From contig NZ_CAJULS010000059.1 of NCBI RefSeq assembly GCF_910587525.1, forward strand, positions 1 to 13,808: a DNA stretch of 13,808 bases, written 5' to 3'. This document shows, in pieces, positions 1 through 6,590 of the stretch (within the stretch, counting starts at the first letter, position 1; every line of letters begins with the position of its first letter). The notes under the pieces are model-generated. The model was given only the letters and a program-made list of their open reading frames with translations, did no database searches and was not told the origin of the DNA. Position numbers and translations under genes: made by a program. The DNA comes from an uncultured Oscillibacter sp. Its GTDB lineage: Bacteria; Bacillota; Clostridia; Oscillospirales; Oscillospiraceae.

Positions 1-1920
1 GAGGAAGTGGTGGAGGGCGTGTGCGAGCGCTGCGGCGGCGAGGTCATCCGCAAGGAAAAATCCCAGTGGATGCTGGCCATCACCAAGTATGCCGACCGCC
101 TGATCGACGACCTGGACGATGTGGACTTCATCAACCGCGTGAAGATTCAGCAGCGCAACTGGATCGGCCGGTCCGAGGGCTGCGAGCTGACCTTTGAGAC
201 CAATATGGAGGACACCGTCAGCGTCTACACCACCCGGGCGGATACGCTCTTCGGCCTTTCCTACGTGGTCATCTCCCCGGAGCACCCCCTGCTGGAAAAA
301 TGGAAGAACCGCATTTCCAACTGGGACGAGGTGTCTGCCTACCAGGCGGAGGCCGCCCGGAAATCCGACTTTGAGCGGGGCGAACTGAACAAGGAGAAAA
401 CCGGCGTCCGGCTGGAGGGCGTCCTGGTCACTAATCCCGCCAATGGCGAGACCGTCCCCATGTTCGTCTCCGACTATGTGCTCATGGGCTACGGCACCGG
501 TATCGTTATGGGCGTGCCGGGCCACGACCAGCGGGACTGGGACTTTGCCACAAAATTCGGCCTGCCCATCATCCCCGTGGTGGCGGGCGGTGATATTACC
601 AAGAGCGCCTACACCACCAAGGACGACGGGATCATGATCAACTCCGGCTTCCTCAACGGCATGACTGTGAAGGAGGCCATCCCCGCCATGAAGGACTACG
701 CCGTGGAGCACGGCTTTGGTGTGAAGAAGACGAACTTCAAGCTCCGGGACTGGGTGTTCAGCCGCCAGCGCTACTGGGGCGAGCCCATCCCCCTGGTGAA
801 CTGCCCCCAGTGCGGCTGGGTGCCCCTGCCGGAGGACCAGCTGCCCCTGCTGCTCCCCGAGGTGGAGAGCTACGAGGTCACCGACACCGGCGAGTCTCCT
901 CTCGCCAAAATGACCGGCTGGGTGAACACCACCTGCCCCCAGTGCGGCGGCCCCGCCCAGCGGGAGACGGACACCATGCCCCAGTGGGCGGGTTCTTCCT
1001 GGTACTTCCTGCGGTATATGGACCCCCACAACGACAAGGCGCTGGCCTCCAAAGAGGCCCTGGACTACTGGTCTCCCGTGGACTGGTACAACGGCGGCAT
1101 GGAGCACACCACGCTTCACCTGCTGTACTCCCGCTTCTGGCACAAGTTCCTCTATGACATCGGCGTGGTGCCCACCAAGGAGCCCTACGGCAAGCGCACC
1201 AGCCATGGCATGATTCTGGGCGAGGGCGGCGAGAAGATGAGCAAGTCCCGGGGCAACGTGGTGAACCCCAACGACATCGTGGCCCAGTACGGCGCGGACA
1301 CCATGCGCCTGTATATCATGTTCGTGGGCGATTTTGAGCAGGCGGCCATCTGGTCCACCGAGGCGGTGAAGGGCTCCAAGCGGTTTTTGGACCGGGTGTG
1401 GAACCTGGCGGAAGCTGCCGGCGACAGCTATGACGTAACCCCCGCCAACGAGGCCATCCTCCACAAGACCATCAAGAAGGTCACCGACGATGTAGACAGC
1501 CTGAAGATGAACACCGCCATCGCCGCCATGATGACCGCCGTCAACGAGCTGACGGCCAACGGCGTGACCAGGGGCGACATGAAGACGCTTCTCCTCCTGC
1601 TGAACCCCTTCGCCCCCCATATCACCGAGGAGCTGTGGGAGACGCTGGGCTTTGCCGCAAAGACCGGGAAGATGTGCTGCCAGGCGGAGTGGCCGGTGTA
1701 CGACGAGAGCAAGACCGTGGCCTCCGCCGTGGATATGGCGGTGCAGGTCAACGGCAAGCTGAAGGGCTCCATCACCATGCCGGTGGACAGCGATGAGAAG
1801 GCCGTGGTGGACGCCGCCATGCAGGTGGAGAAGGTCCAGAAGGCCACCGAGGGCATGAAGATCGTCAAGACCATCCTTGTCAGGAACCGCCTTGTGAACC
1901 TGATCGTCAAGCCTCAGTGA
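1..1920 (+). CDS. leuS: Leucyl-tRNA synthetase, 3' part (5' end outside window)
   Basis: Charges tRNA-Leu with leucine in the cytoplasm (class I aminoacyl-tRNA synthetase). The frame is open from base 1, so the N-terminus with the HIGH motif is outside the window. About 639 residues remain of the usual ~800. Visible in order: the end of a zinc knuckle (CERCGGE), the CP1 editing domain (TTRADTLFG, later GYGTGIVMGVPGHDQRDW with the editing-site Asp), a second Cys pair (CPQCGW and CPQCGG), the ETDTMPQWAGSSWYF catalytic-core stretch, the KMSKS loop at bases 1234-1248, the helical anticodon-binding domain, and the small C-terminal domain ending LVNLIVKPQ. The editing motifs differ slightly from the commoner TTRPDT and AVPAHDQRD forms, which does not suggest loss of function. 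Nothing is broken in the visible part. No gene follows closely; rny has its own promoter. Confidence 0.97.
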   Translation, partial: EEVVEGVCERCGGEVIRKEKSQWMLAITKYADRLIDDLDDVDFINRVKIQQRNWIGRSEGCELTFETNMEDTVSVYTTRADTLFGLSYVVISPEHPLLEKWKNRISNWDEVSAYQAEAARKSDFERGELNKEKTGVRLEGVLVTNPANGETVPMFVSDYVLMGYGTGIVMGVPGHDQRDWDFATKFGLPIIPVVAGGDITKSAYTTKDDGIMINSGFLNGMTVKEAIPAMKDYAVEHGFGVKKTNFKLRDWVFSRQRYWGEPIPLVNCPQCGWVPLPEDQLPLLLPEVESYEVTDTGESPLAKMTGWVNTTCPQCGGPAQRETDTMPQWAGSSWYFLRYMDPHNDKALASKEALDYWSPVDWYNGGMEHTTLHLLYSRFWHKFLYDIGVVPTKEPYGKRTSHGMILGEGGEKMSKSRGNVVNPNDIVAQYGADTMRLYIMFVGDFEQAAIWSTEAVKGSKRFLDRVWNLAEAAGDSYDVTPANEAILHKTIKKVTDDVDSLKMNTAIAAMMTAVNELTANGVTRGDMKTLLLLLNPFAPHITEELWETLGFAAKTGKMCCQAEWPVYDESKTVASAVDMAVQVNGKLKGSITMPVDSDEKAVVDAAMQVEKVQKATEGMKIVKTILVRNRLVNLIVKPQ

Positions 1921-1948
1921 GGCGTGAAAATTACAGGGAGCGGCCAAC

Positions 1949-1977
1949 CGGGGCCCCGTCCGCTGGACGGGGCCCTG
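1949..1977 (+). terminator. Hairpin after leuS, possible weak terminator
   Basis: Arms GGGCCCCGTCC (1951-1961) and GGACGGGGCCC (1965-1975) are perfectly complementary around a 3-nt loop and extend by two more pairs. Only a poor T run follows (tgtcctgtgct), so as an intrinsic terminator it is atypical. It lies about 30 bases after the leuS stop. Confidence 0.55.
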
Positions 1978-2068
1978 TCCTGTGCTCCGGAAGTGGACGC
2001 CGCGTTGCAAGTTCCTATCTGTTTTGTGAAAAAGCACCATTCTATGCTAAAGAATTTGTATATTTCCC

Positions 2069-2097
2069 TTGACAGTTGCCAAAGAAGCGATTAAACT
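2069..2097 (+). promoter_or_regulatory. Sigma-A type promoter of rny
   Basis: A perfect -35 TTGACA (2069-2074), a 17-bp spacer and TAAACT (2092-2097, 4 of 6 matches) as -10. Transcription would start near 2104, giving a leader of about 90 nt before rny. No riboswitch-like structure was recognised in the leader. Confidence 0.75.
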
Positions 2098-2195
2098 GAT
2101 AACGGATAATTATCGGAGGGCGATAGGGGTGCTCTCTGGTTGTTTATTCGATTACGGAAAACCGATACCGATTTTTTAGGAGGAAGCAGAGAATT

Positions 2196-3743
2196 ATGAT
2201 ACCATACGTGATCGGAGCCCTGATCGGGCTGGTGGTCGGCGGCGTGGTGTGGTTTCCCCTCGGTATTCGCTATCGGAAACAAGTCTCCGAGAAGGAGATC
2301 TCAAGCGCGGAAGAAGAAGGTACGCGCATTATCAACGAGGCCATCAAGAGCGCCGAGGCGAAAAAACGCGAGGCGCTGGTGGAAGCGAAGGAAGAGATCT
2401 TAAAGAGCCGCAGCGAGTACGAGAGGGAAGAAAAAGCCCGCAGAGCCGATCTGCAGCGGCAGGAAAACCGCCTGCAGCAAAAGGAAGAGAACCTGGACCG
2501 CAAGACAGAGGCCATTGAGAGGAAAGAGGAATCTCTGGCCCAGAAGCACGCGGCCGCCGACCGGGAGAACGAGGAGATCAAGACCATCAAGCGCAGCCAG
2601 ACCGAGATGCTGGAGCGCATCTCCGGCTTCACCGCCGACGAGGCCAAGCAGTACCTCATCGACCAGGTGGAGTCCGAGGTCATCCATGAGACCGCCGTCA
2701 AGATCAAAGAGGTGGAGTCCCGGATGAAGGAGGAGTGCGAGGCCCGGGCCCGCGAGGTGGTGGCCCAGGCCATTCAGCGCTGCGCCGCAGACCAGGTGTC
2801 CGAAATGACCGTCAGTGTGGTTCCCCTGCCCAATGACGAGATGAAGGGCCGCATTATCGGCCGCGAGGGCCGCAACATCCGCACCATTGAGACGCTGACC
2901 GGCGTGGATCTGATTATCGACGATACGCCAGAGGCCATTACCGTCAGCTGCTTTGAGCCGGTGCGGCGGGAGATCGCCCGCCTGGCCCTGGAGAAGCTGA
3001 TCGCCGACGGCCGCATCCACCCCACCCACATTGAGGAGATGGTGGAGAAGGCCCGGCGGGAGGTGGACGCCGTCATCAAGAGCGAGGGCGAGCGGGCCGT
3101 GTTCGAGTGCGGCATCCGCAATCTCCACCCGGAGCTGGTGAAGATGCTGGGCCGCCTCCACTACCGCACCAGCTACGGACAAAACGTCCTGCGCCACTCC
3201 ATCGAGGTCTCTCACATTGCGGGCATGATGGCCGCCGATGTGGGGGCCGACGTCCAGGCCGCCAAGCGGGCGGGACTGCTCCACGACCTGGGCAAGTCCG
3301 TGGACCATGAGATGGAGGGCACCCATGTGGCCCTGGGCGTGGAATTCGCCCGGAAGTACAAGGAAAAAGAGGACATCATCCACGCCATCGAGGCCCACCA
3401 CAACGATGTGGAGCCCAGGACCATCGTTGCCTGCCTGGTTCAGGCCGCGGACGCCATTTCCGCCGCCCGGCCCGGCGCCCGCCGCGAGAACCTGGAGAAC
3501 TACATCAAGCGCCTGGAACAGCTGGAGACCATCACCGGCTCCTATCCCGGCGTGGACAAGGCGTTTGCCATCCAGGCGGGCCGGGAGGTCCGGGTCATGG
3601 TGAAGCCCGAGCAGGTCAGCGAGGACCAGATGGTCATTCTGGCCCGGGATCTGGCCAAGAAGATCGAGGAGGAGATGGAGTACCCCGGTCAGATCAAGGT
3701 CCACGTCCTGCGGGAGACCAAGGTCGTGGAGTACGCGAAATAA
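2196..3743 (+). CDS. rny: Ribonuclease Y
   Basis: Membrane-anchored endoribonuclease that starts mRNA decay in Firmicutes. It is 515 residues, the usual length. Residues 1-20 form one hydrophobic membrane anchor (IGALIGLVVGGVVWF). Residues ~25-200 are a long charged coiled coil rich in Glu, Lys and Arg. A KH RNA-binding domain follows with the GxxG loop as GREG at residues 222-225. The HD phosphohydrolase domain carries the catalytic HD pair at His363-Asp364 (LLHDLGKSVDHE), and the conserved C-terminal tail ends at KVHVLRETK. The ATG is chosen because AGGAGG lies at 2178-2183 and the membrane segment begins directly after it. The gene has its own promoter and terminator. Very secure. Confidence 0.98.
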   Translation: MIPYVIGALIGLVVGGVVWFPLGIRYRKQVSEKEISSAEEEGTRIINEAIKSAEAKKREALVEAKEEILKSRSEYEREEKARRADLQRQENRLQQKEENLDRKTEAIERKEESLAQKHAAADRENEEIKTIKRSQTEMLERISGFTADEAKQYLIDQVESEVIHETAVKIKEVESRMKEECEARAREVVAQAIQRCAADQVSEMTVSVVPLPNDEMKGRIIGREGRNIRTIETLTGVDLIIDDTPEAITVSCFEPVRREIARLALEKLIADGRIHPTHIEEMVEKARREVDAVIKSEGERAVFECGIRNLHPELVKMLGRLHYRTSYGQNVLRHSIEVSHIAGMMAADVGADVQAAKRAGLLHDLGKSVDHEMEGTHVALGVEFARKYKEKEDIIHAIEAHHNDVEPRTIVACLVQAADAISAARPGARRENLENYIKRLEQLETITGSYPGVDKAFAIQAGREVRVMVKPEQVSEDQMVILARDLAKKIEEEMEYPGQIKVHVLRETKVVEYAK

Positions 3744-3784
3744 CCCCCTTTGCAAAGGACTGCAAAGGCACAAAACGCACGGAA

Positions 3785-3828
3785 CAGAAAGCGGCAGTGA
3801 ACCCCTCACAGCCGCTTTCTGTCTTTTT
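3785..3828 (+). terminator. Strong intrinsic terminator of rny
   Basis: Arms CAGAAAGCGGC (3785-3795) and GCCGCTTTCTG (3811-3821) pair perfectly. An inner GTGA/TCAC stem (3797-3800 with 3806-3809) continues after one A-A mismatch, and TCTTTTT follows. Only about 30 nt separate it from the next gene start, so it leaves no room for an ordinary promoter there. Confidence 0.92.
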
Positions 3829-3858
3829 ACATTTCATCAAAGAAAGGTTGATGTTTCC

Positions 3859-4959
3859 ATGAGTATTCAAGGCCTTTGCGGCACCCGGGGCGCGGCGGAG
3901 CGCCGCCCCTCCTCCGCCGGATCGGCCCGGACGGCGGGTGCGTCCTTCCAAGACCAGCTGACCCGGACCTCTGCCTCCGTCACAGGTCCCGCGTTCCACC
4001 TCCGTATGCCCGGCGGGAACACCGTCTTCTCCGGGAACCGCACCGGCAGGAACAACACCGCCCAGGAGATCTACGCCGAGTACACGGCGGACTCCACCCC
4101 CGGCGACCCCATCGTCCGCGTCACCGGCACGTCGGACAGCGGGCCCTACGACTTCACCTGTCATATCAACGATATTGACCCATCTAACGCCTCCTATGCC
4201 GAGATGGCGGCGCTGTACGGCCACCTGGTGAAGACCGGCGCGTACCAAAGCGCTCTGGGCGGCGGCGTGCTTCCCACCGGGCTGGAGGCCGGCGATATCA
4301 CCGCGAAGCGGGACTACCTCAGCGCCATTGACAGCCACCAATACGACCGCCGTTTCGGCGGCGTATGCAGTGCCCAGGCTTCGGAGCTGCTGGCGCTGTA
4401 TCAGAGCTGCGCCTCCGGCGCCGCCGGGGCGGCCCCCTGCTGGCCGGAAGCTGACGGCGCCAGCCTCACGCGCGGCAGCCTGACGGACACCCTGAACGAG
4501 GCCCGGCTCCTGCTTCTCCGGCGGACGAAGGAGGGCCGGGAGTGGAAGAAGGAGCAGGAGGAGTGGGAACGGCTGATGAAGTGCCTGGACAACTGGATCG
4601 ACGCCCTGCGGGACGCGGCGGACCGGGAGCGGGAGGACCGGGGCGTCACGGCGGAGGGCGGCGAGGCGATGCTGTCCATGTACCGGAACCTGATCGCCGG
4701 GGCGGCCTGGGCAGAGGCGGCGGGCGCGGACCCGGCCCAGAGCAGGGAGGACCTTCTCTCCGCCCTGACCGCGGCCCAGAGCGAGTTGCTGGAGCGGCTG
4801 AAAGAGGAGAAAGCCATGGCGGAGGAGCGGGAGGACTGGGCGGACCTGCTGAAACGGCTGGACCGCTGGATTGAGGCCCTGCGGGGGGAGCTCCCGGAAT
4901 CGGAGCGTGTTCCCCGGACGGAGGCCGCCGGAGACCGGACGGACGAATACAAAATGTGA
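3859..4959 (+). CDS. Unrecognised protein with a duplicated Trp-rich helical module
   Basis: A 366-residue protein I cannot name. Residues 1-70 are Ser/Arg/Gly/Thr-rich and probably disordered. Residues ~70-135 look like a compact domain containing YDFTCHINDIDPSNASYAEM. The C-terminal part repeats a helical unit, residues ~208-255 and ~299-346, offset by 91. Its core is EEWERLMKCLDNWIDALR (from residue 235) against EDWADLLKRLDRWIEALR (from residue 326), identical at 11 of 18 positions. No signal peptide or membrane segment is visible. The start follows AGAAAGG (3841-3847), and the ORF has normal high-GC third positions, which argues for a real gene. It lies 115 nt after rny, just beyond that gene's terminator, so it may depend on read-through or on a promoter I did not find. 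Confidence 0.85.
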   Translation: MSIQGLCGTRGAAERRPSSAGSARTAGASFQDQLTRTSASVTGPAFHLRMPGGNTVFSGNRTGRNNTAQEIYAEYTADSTPGDPIVRVTGTSDSGPYDFTCHINDIDPSNASYAEMAALYGHLVKTGAYQSALGGGVLPTGLEAGDITAKRDYLSAIDSHQYDRRFGGVCSAQASELLALYQSCASGAAGAAPCWPEADGASLTRGSLTDTLNEARLLLLRRTKEGREWKKEQEEWERLMKCLDNWIDALRDAADREREDRGVTAEGGEAMLSMYRNLIAGAAWAEAAGADPAQSREDLLSALTAAQSELLERLKEEKAMAEEREDWADLLKRLDRWIEALRGELPESERVPRTEAAGDRTDEYKM

Positions 4960-4968
4960 TATTTTACA

Positions 4969-5007
4969 TAAAAACACCTCCGGGGATATGCCCCGGAGGT
5001 GTTTTTA
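4969..5007. terminator. Bidirectional terminator between convergent genes
   Basis: AAAAACACCTCCGGGG (4970-4985) pairs perfectly with CCCCGGAGGTGTTTTT (4991-5006) around ATATG. With its A-tract on one side and T-tract on the other it works on both strands. It ends the gene at 3859-4959 (+), and its right end contains the stop codon of the convergent gene (5005-5007). Confidence 0.95.
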
Positions 5008-5304
5008 CACGTCGTTGTCCTCCTGTTCCGCAGCCCGGCGCGCTGTCTCCGCGATATCGTCCCTGGAGAAGCGGAAGACCCTGGCAAGACCGGTCTGTTC
5101 GGGATCGCCTGTGGTAAGAATGGGAACCCACTGCTTTGCGCACACGGTGTCGGTGGAGTATTCCTCGCGGGAGTGACCTGCTTCAATGTACTTGTCTTCC
5201 GTGTCCTGCTCGGCTCTGACCAGGAGGTTGATCGCCCGCTCAGTCTTCCGAAGCAGATGCAGGTACATCTCTTTCCACATCTCCAGCTCTTCTCTTTCTG
5301 TCAT
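5005..5304 (-). CDS. Small unrecognised charged protein (99 aa), divergent from an Xre regulator
   Basis: A 99-residue protein beginning MTEREELEMWKEMYLHLL and ending AAEQEDNDV. It is highly charged and mostly helical by composition, with no membrane segment or signal peptide. I do not recognise the family; small proteins of this type occur in clostridial accessory DNA, but that is an impression only. The start at 5304 is chosen because AAGGGGG lies about 9 nt upstream on the minus strand and the predicted promoter places the RNA start near 5329. An in-frame start 20 codons further upstream (5364) would lie inside the -35 box and is rejected. It diverges from the Xre-type gene at 5419, so the regulator may control it. 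The stop codon is part of the shared terminator. Confidence 0.75.
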   Translation of the reverse strand: MTEREELEMWKEMYLHLLRKTERAINLLVRAEQDTEDKYIEAGHSREEYSTDTVCAKQWVPILTTGDPEQTGLARVFRFSRDDIAETARRAAEQEDNDV

Positions 5305-5335
5305 ATAATTCAGCCCCCTTATATCTAATGTTTTC

Positions 5336-5364
5336 ATTATATAATGCAATAGTCTATTTGGCAA
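5336..5364 (-). promoter_or_regulatory. Promoter of the 99-aa gene
   Basis: Read on the minus strand: TTGCCA (5364-5359, 5 of 6), a 17-bp spacer, then a perfect TATAAT (5341-5336). The RNA start is near 5329, about 25 nt before the ATG. Confidence 0.75.
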
Positions 5365-5387
5365 GAGGGCAAACTCACTAATATATC
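5358..5387 (+). promoter_or_regulatory. Candidate promoter of the Xre-type gene
   Basis: TTGGCA (5358-5363, 5 of 6) with an 18-bp spacer to TATATC (5382-5387, 4 of 6). Its -35 shares bases with the -35 of the divergent promoter, so the two RNA polymerases would exclude each other. The -10 falls in the palindrome at 5381-5404. Confidence 0.45.
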
Positions 5388-5404
5388 ATGTATACATTGT
5401 ATAT
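5381..5404. promoter_or_regulatory. 24-bp imperfect palindrome, candidate Xre operator
   Basis: The core ATGTATACAT (5388-5397) is a perfect palindrome. After two mismatched pairs, ATATA (5381-5385) and TATAT (5400-5404) pair again. It lies between the putative -10 and the start codon of the Xre-type gene, a usual place for an autoregulatory operator. Its A+T-rich alternating sequence could produce some symmetry by chance. Confidence 0.45.
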
Positions 5405-5418
5405 TGGAGAGATGCTAT

Positions 5419-5643
5419 ATGATTAGATTGGATGTTTTGGAGCTGTTGAAGCAACGGGAGAAAACAAAATATTGGCTGTACAAGCAGTTGGGAATGAGTT
5501 ATCAGAATTTCAATCGAATGGTGAACAATGAAACGAAATCCATTCGTTATGAGATGGTAGAGACGCTTTGCCAGGTGCTGGAATGTACGCCCAACGACCT
5601 CTTCGAGATCAATTTTGACGAGCCGGAAGATAAGAAGACGTGA
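5419..5643 (+). CDS. Small Xre/Cro-type helix-turn-helix regulator
   Basis: A 74-residue single-domain DNA-binding protein of the Cro/C1 (HTH_26-like) type. Residues ~5-65 form the domain: LDVLELLKQREKTKYWLYKQ, then the turn and recognition region LGMSYQNFNRMVNNETKSI, then ETLCQVLECTPNDLFEI, the characteristic end of this fold. There is no effector domain. The ATG at 5419 is preceded by GGAGAG (5406-5411) at 7 nt. A TTG five codons earlier lacks a ribosome-binding site. The gene is clearly A+T-richer than its neighbours, with AAA/AAT/CAA-type codons, suggesting later acquisition. It likely represses itself and perhaps the divergent 99-residue gene. Its stop codon is inside the following terminator. 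Confidence 0.88.
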   Translation: MIRLDVLELLKQREKTKYWLYKQLGMSYQNFNRMVNNETKSIRYEMVETLCQVLECTPNDLFEINFDEPEDKKT

Positions 5644-5675
5644 AAACTCCGGGAGCAGCGCTCCCGGAGTTTTCA
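5641..5675. terminator. Terminator after the Xre-type gene, symmetric
   Basis: TGAAAACTCCGGGAG (5641-5655) pairs perfectly with CTCCCGGAGTTTTCA (5661-5675), closed by one extra C-G pair and a 3-nt loop. The first three bases are the stop codon of the Xre-type gene. The T-tract is short (TTTTC) on each side. It can also serve the convergent smr gene, which ends 86 bases away. Confidence 0.85.
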
Positions 5676-5760
5676 GCAGATACTGGCCGTTTCTCAGACC
5701 GCAGGCGCCGCGGCGGCCCGCCCGGCCATTCCGGCGTCTGCCCGCTTCGCGCCCGGCCGC

Positions 5761-6015
5761 TCAGGTAAAGGCGCGGAGCACCAGGTCGGTGGTTCCGCCG
5801 TCCGGCGAGAGGACCAGCCGGCGCACCCTGGGGTGCCCGGCGTACTCCTCCCGCAGGAAGTCCCGCAGAGCCGTGCCGCCGTGGCGGCCGTGGATCAGGC
5901 GGACGCGGTACACGCCGCCTCCGGCCCGGCGGAGCAGGGCATCCACCGTGACCCTGGCCTGATAGACGTTTTTGCCGTGGAGGTCCACGGTGAGGATTCC
6001 GGCCTCTTCTCTCAT
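5761..6015 (-). CDS. Stand-alone Smr (MutS2 C-terminal type) domain protein
   Basis: An 84-residue protein consisting of little more than one Smr domain, a nucleic-acid-binding and often nicking fold found at the C-terminus of MutS2 and as free small proteins. Diagnostic motifs are VDLHGK at residues 10-15 and LIHGRHGGTALRDFLREEY around residue 40, a variant of the HGxGxGxLR motif, followed by the usual strand VRRLVLSPDGGTTDLVLR. The ATG is supported by GGGAGG at 6028-6023 with a 7-nt gap on the minus strand. It shares a symmetric promoter with the divergent yjbQ-like gene. DNA nicking versus RNA binding cannot be decided from sequence. The 85 bases between its stop and the hairpin at 5641-5675 hold nothing I can identify. 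Confidence 0.85.
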   Translation of the reverse strand: MREEAGILTVDLHGKNVYQARVTVDALLRRAGGGVYRVRLIHGRHGGTALRDFLREEYAGHPRVRRLVLSPDGGTTDLVLRAFT

Positions 6016-6047
6016 GGCGCCGCCTCCCGCAAAATATTTTCAAAACG

Positions 6048-6077
6048 ATTGTAACACAGGACGGGCTGTGTTACAAT
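6048..6077. promoter_or_regulatory. Perfectly symmetric divergent promoter (smr / yjbQ-like)
   Basis: ATTGTAACACAG (6048-6059) and CTGTGTTACAAT (6066-6077) form a perfect 12-bp inverted repeat around GACGGG. On the plus strand TTGTAA (6049-6054), a 17-bp spacer and TACAAT (6072-6077), with an upstream TGT as extended -10, make a promoter. By symmetry the minus strand has the same elements (-35 at 6076-6071, -10 at 6053-6048). Each -35 is largely the complement of the other strand's -10. RNA starts would be near 6084 (+) and 6041 (-), each 20-26 nt before a start codon. The repeat could also be a repressor operator. Confidence 0.7.
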
Positions 6078-6103
6078 GCGGAAAAACACAGGGAGGAAAA
6101 ACC

Positions 6104-6556
6104 ATGGCAGTTTACACCGAGACAAAGACCTACCATACCAGGGCCCACATGGGCATGATCGACGTGACGGAGGACTTCCAGCGGGCGGTGGAGGCGGCGT
6201 GCCGGAAGCACGGTATCTCCGCCGGAACCGTCACCGGCTTCACCACCGGCGGCGTGGCGGGCCTCACCACCCTGGAGTTCGAGCCGGGCATGGTGAACCA
6301 CGACCTGAAAGCCGCCCTGGACGTGTTCTCCCCCTACCTGGACCAGCAGGGCCGGGTGGTGCCCTACTGGCACCATGAGACGTGGCACGACGACAACGGC
6401 TCCTCCCACATCAAGGCGGCGCTGCTGTCCCCCTTCATCACCGTCCCCTTTGTGGGGGGAAAGATCACCGTGGGCCCCTGGCAGAACCTGACCCTGGTGG
6501 AGTGCGACACCCGGGACCGGGTGCGGGATATCGTGTTCCAGGTCATGGGCGAATAG
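6104..6556 (+). CDS. YjbQ / UPF0047 family protein
   Basis: A 150-residue cytoplasmic protein of the YjbQ/UPF0047 family (TIGR00149). Members are often labelled secondary thiamine-phosphate synthase because some show weak thiamine phosphate synthase activity; the physiological role is not established. The family signature fills the C-terminal half: HDDNGSSHIKAALLSPF, then the VGPWQNLTLVECD stretch, with conserved His residues around YWHHETWHDD. The length is typical. The ATG follows GGGAGG at 6091-6096. An upstream in-frame extension reaching 5972 would run through the promoter palindrome and is not believed. No thiamine gene is nearby, so context does not support or exclude that annotation. 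Confidence 0.93.
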   Translation: MAVYTETKTYHTRAHMGMIDVTEDFQRAVEAACRKHGISAGTVTGFTTGGVAGLTTLEFEPGMVNHDLKAALDVFSPYLDQQGRVVPYWHHETWHDDNGSSHIKAALLSPFITVPFVGGKITVGPWQNLTLVECDTRDRVRDIVFQVMGE

Positions 6557-6559
6557 AGA

Positions 6560-6587
6560 AGAGCCGGAGGCGTCAGCCTCCGGCTTT
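6560..6587. terminator. Hairpin between convergent yjbQ-like and merR/tipA-like genes
   Basis: AGCCGGAGGC (6562-6571) and GCCTCCGGCT (6576-6585) pair around GTCA, with two further outer pairs. Short T-rich stretches follow on both strands (TTTC on plus, TCTTCTCT on minus), so it probably terminates both convergent genes, though not as strongly as the other hairpins here. Confidence 0.75.
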
Positions 6588-6590
6588 CGG

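Noticed and set aside
2400..3809. A 469-codon open frame on the minus strand opposite rny
   Set aside because: It is antisense to a certain gene, made of Leu/Gly/His/Asp-rich shadow sequence, and has no recognisable domain. GC-rich codons keep this frame open by default.
3694..5186. Long minus-strand frames opposite the 3859-4959 gene
   Set aside because: They are Arg/Pro/Ser-rich shadow translations crossing the bidirectional terminator at 4969-5007, and the plus-strand frame has protein-like composition and a ribosome-binding site.
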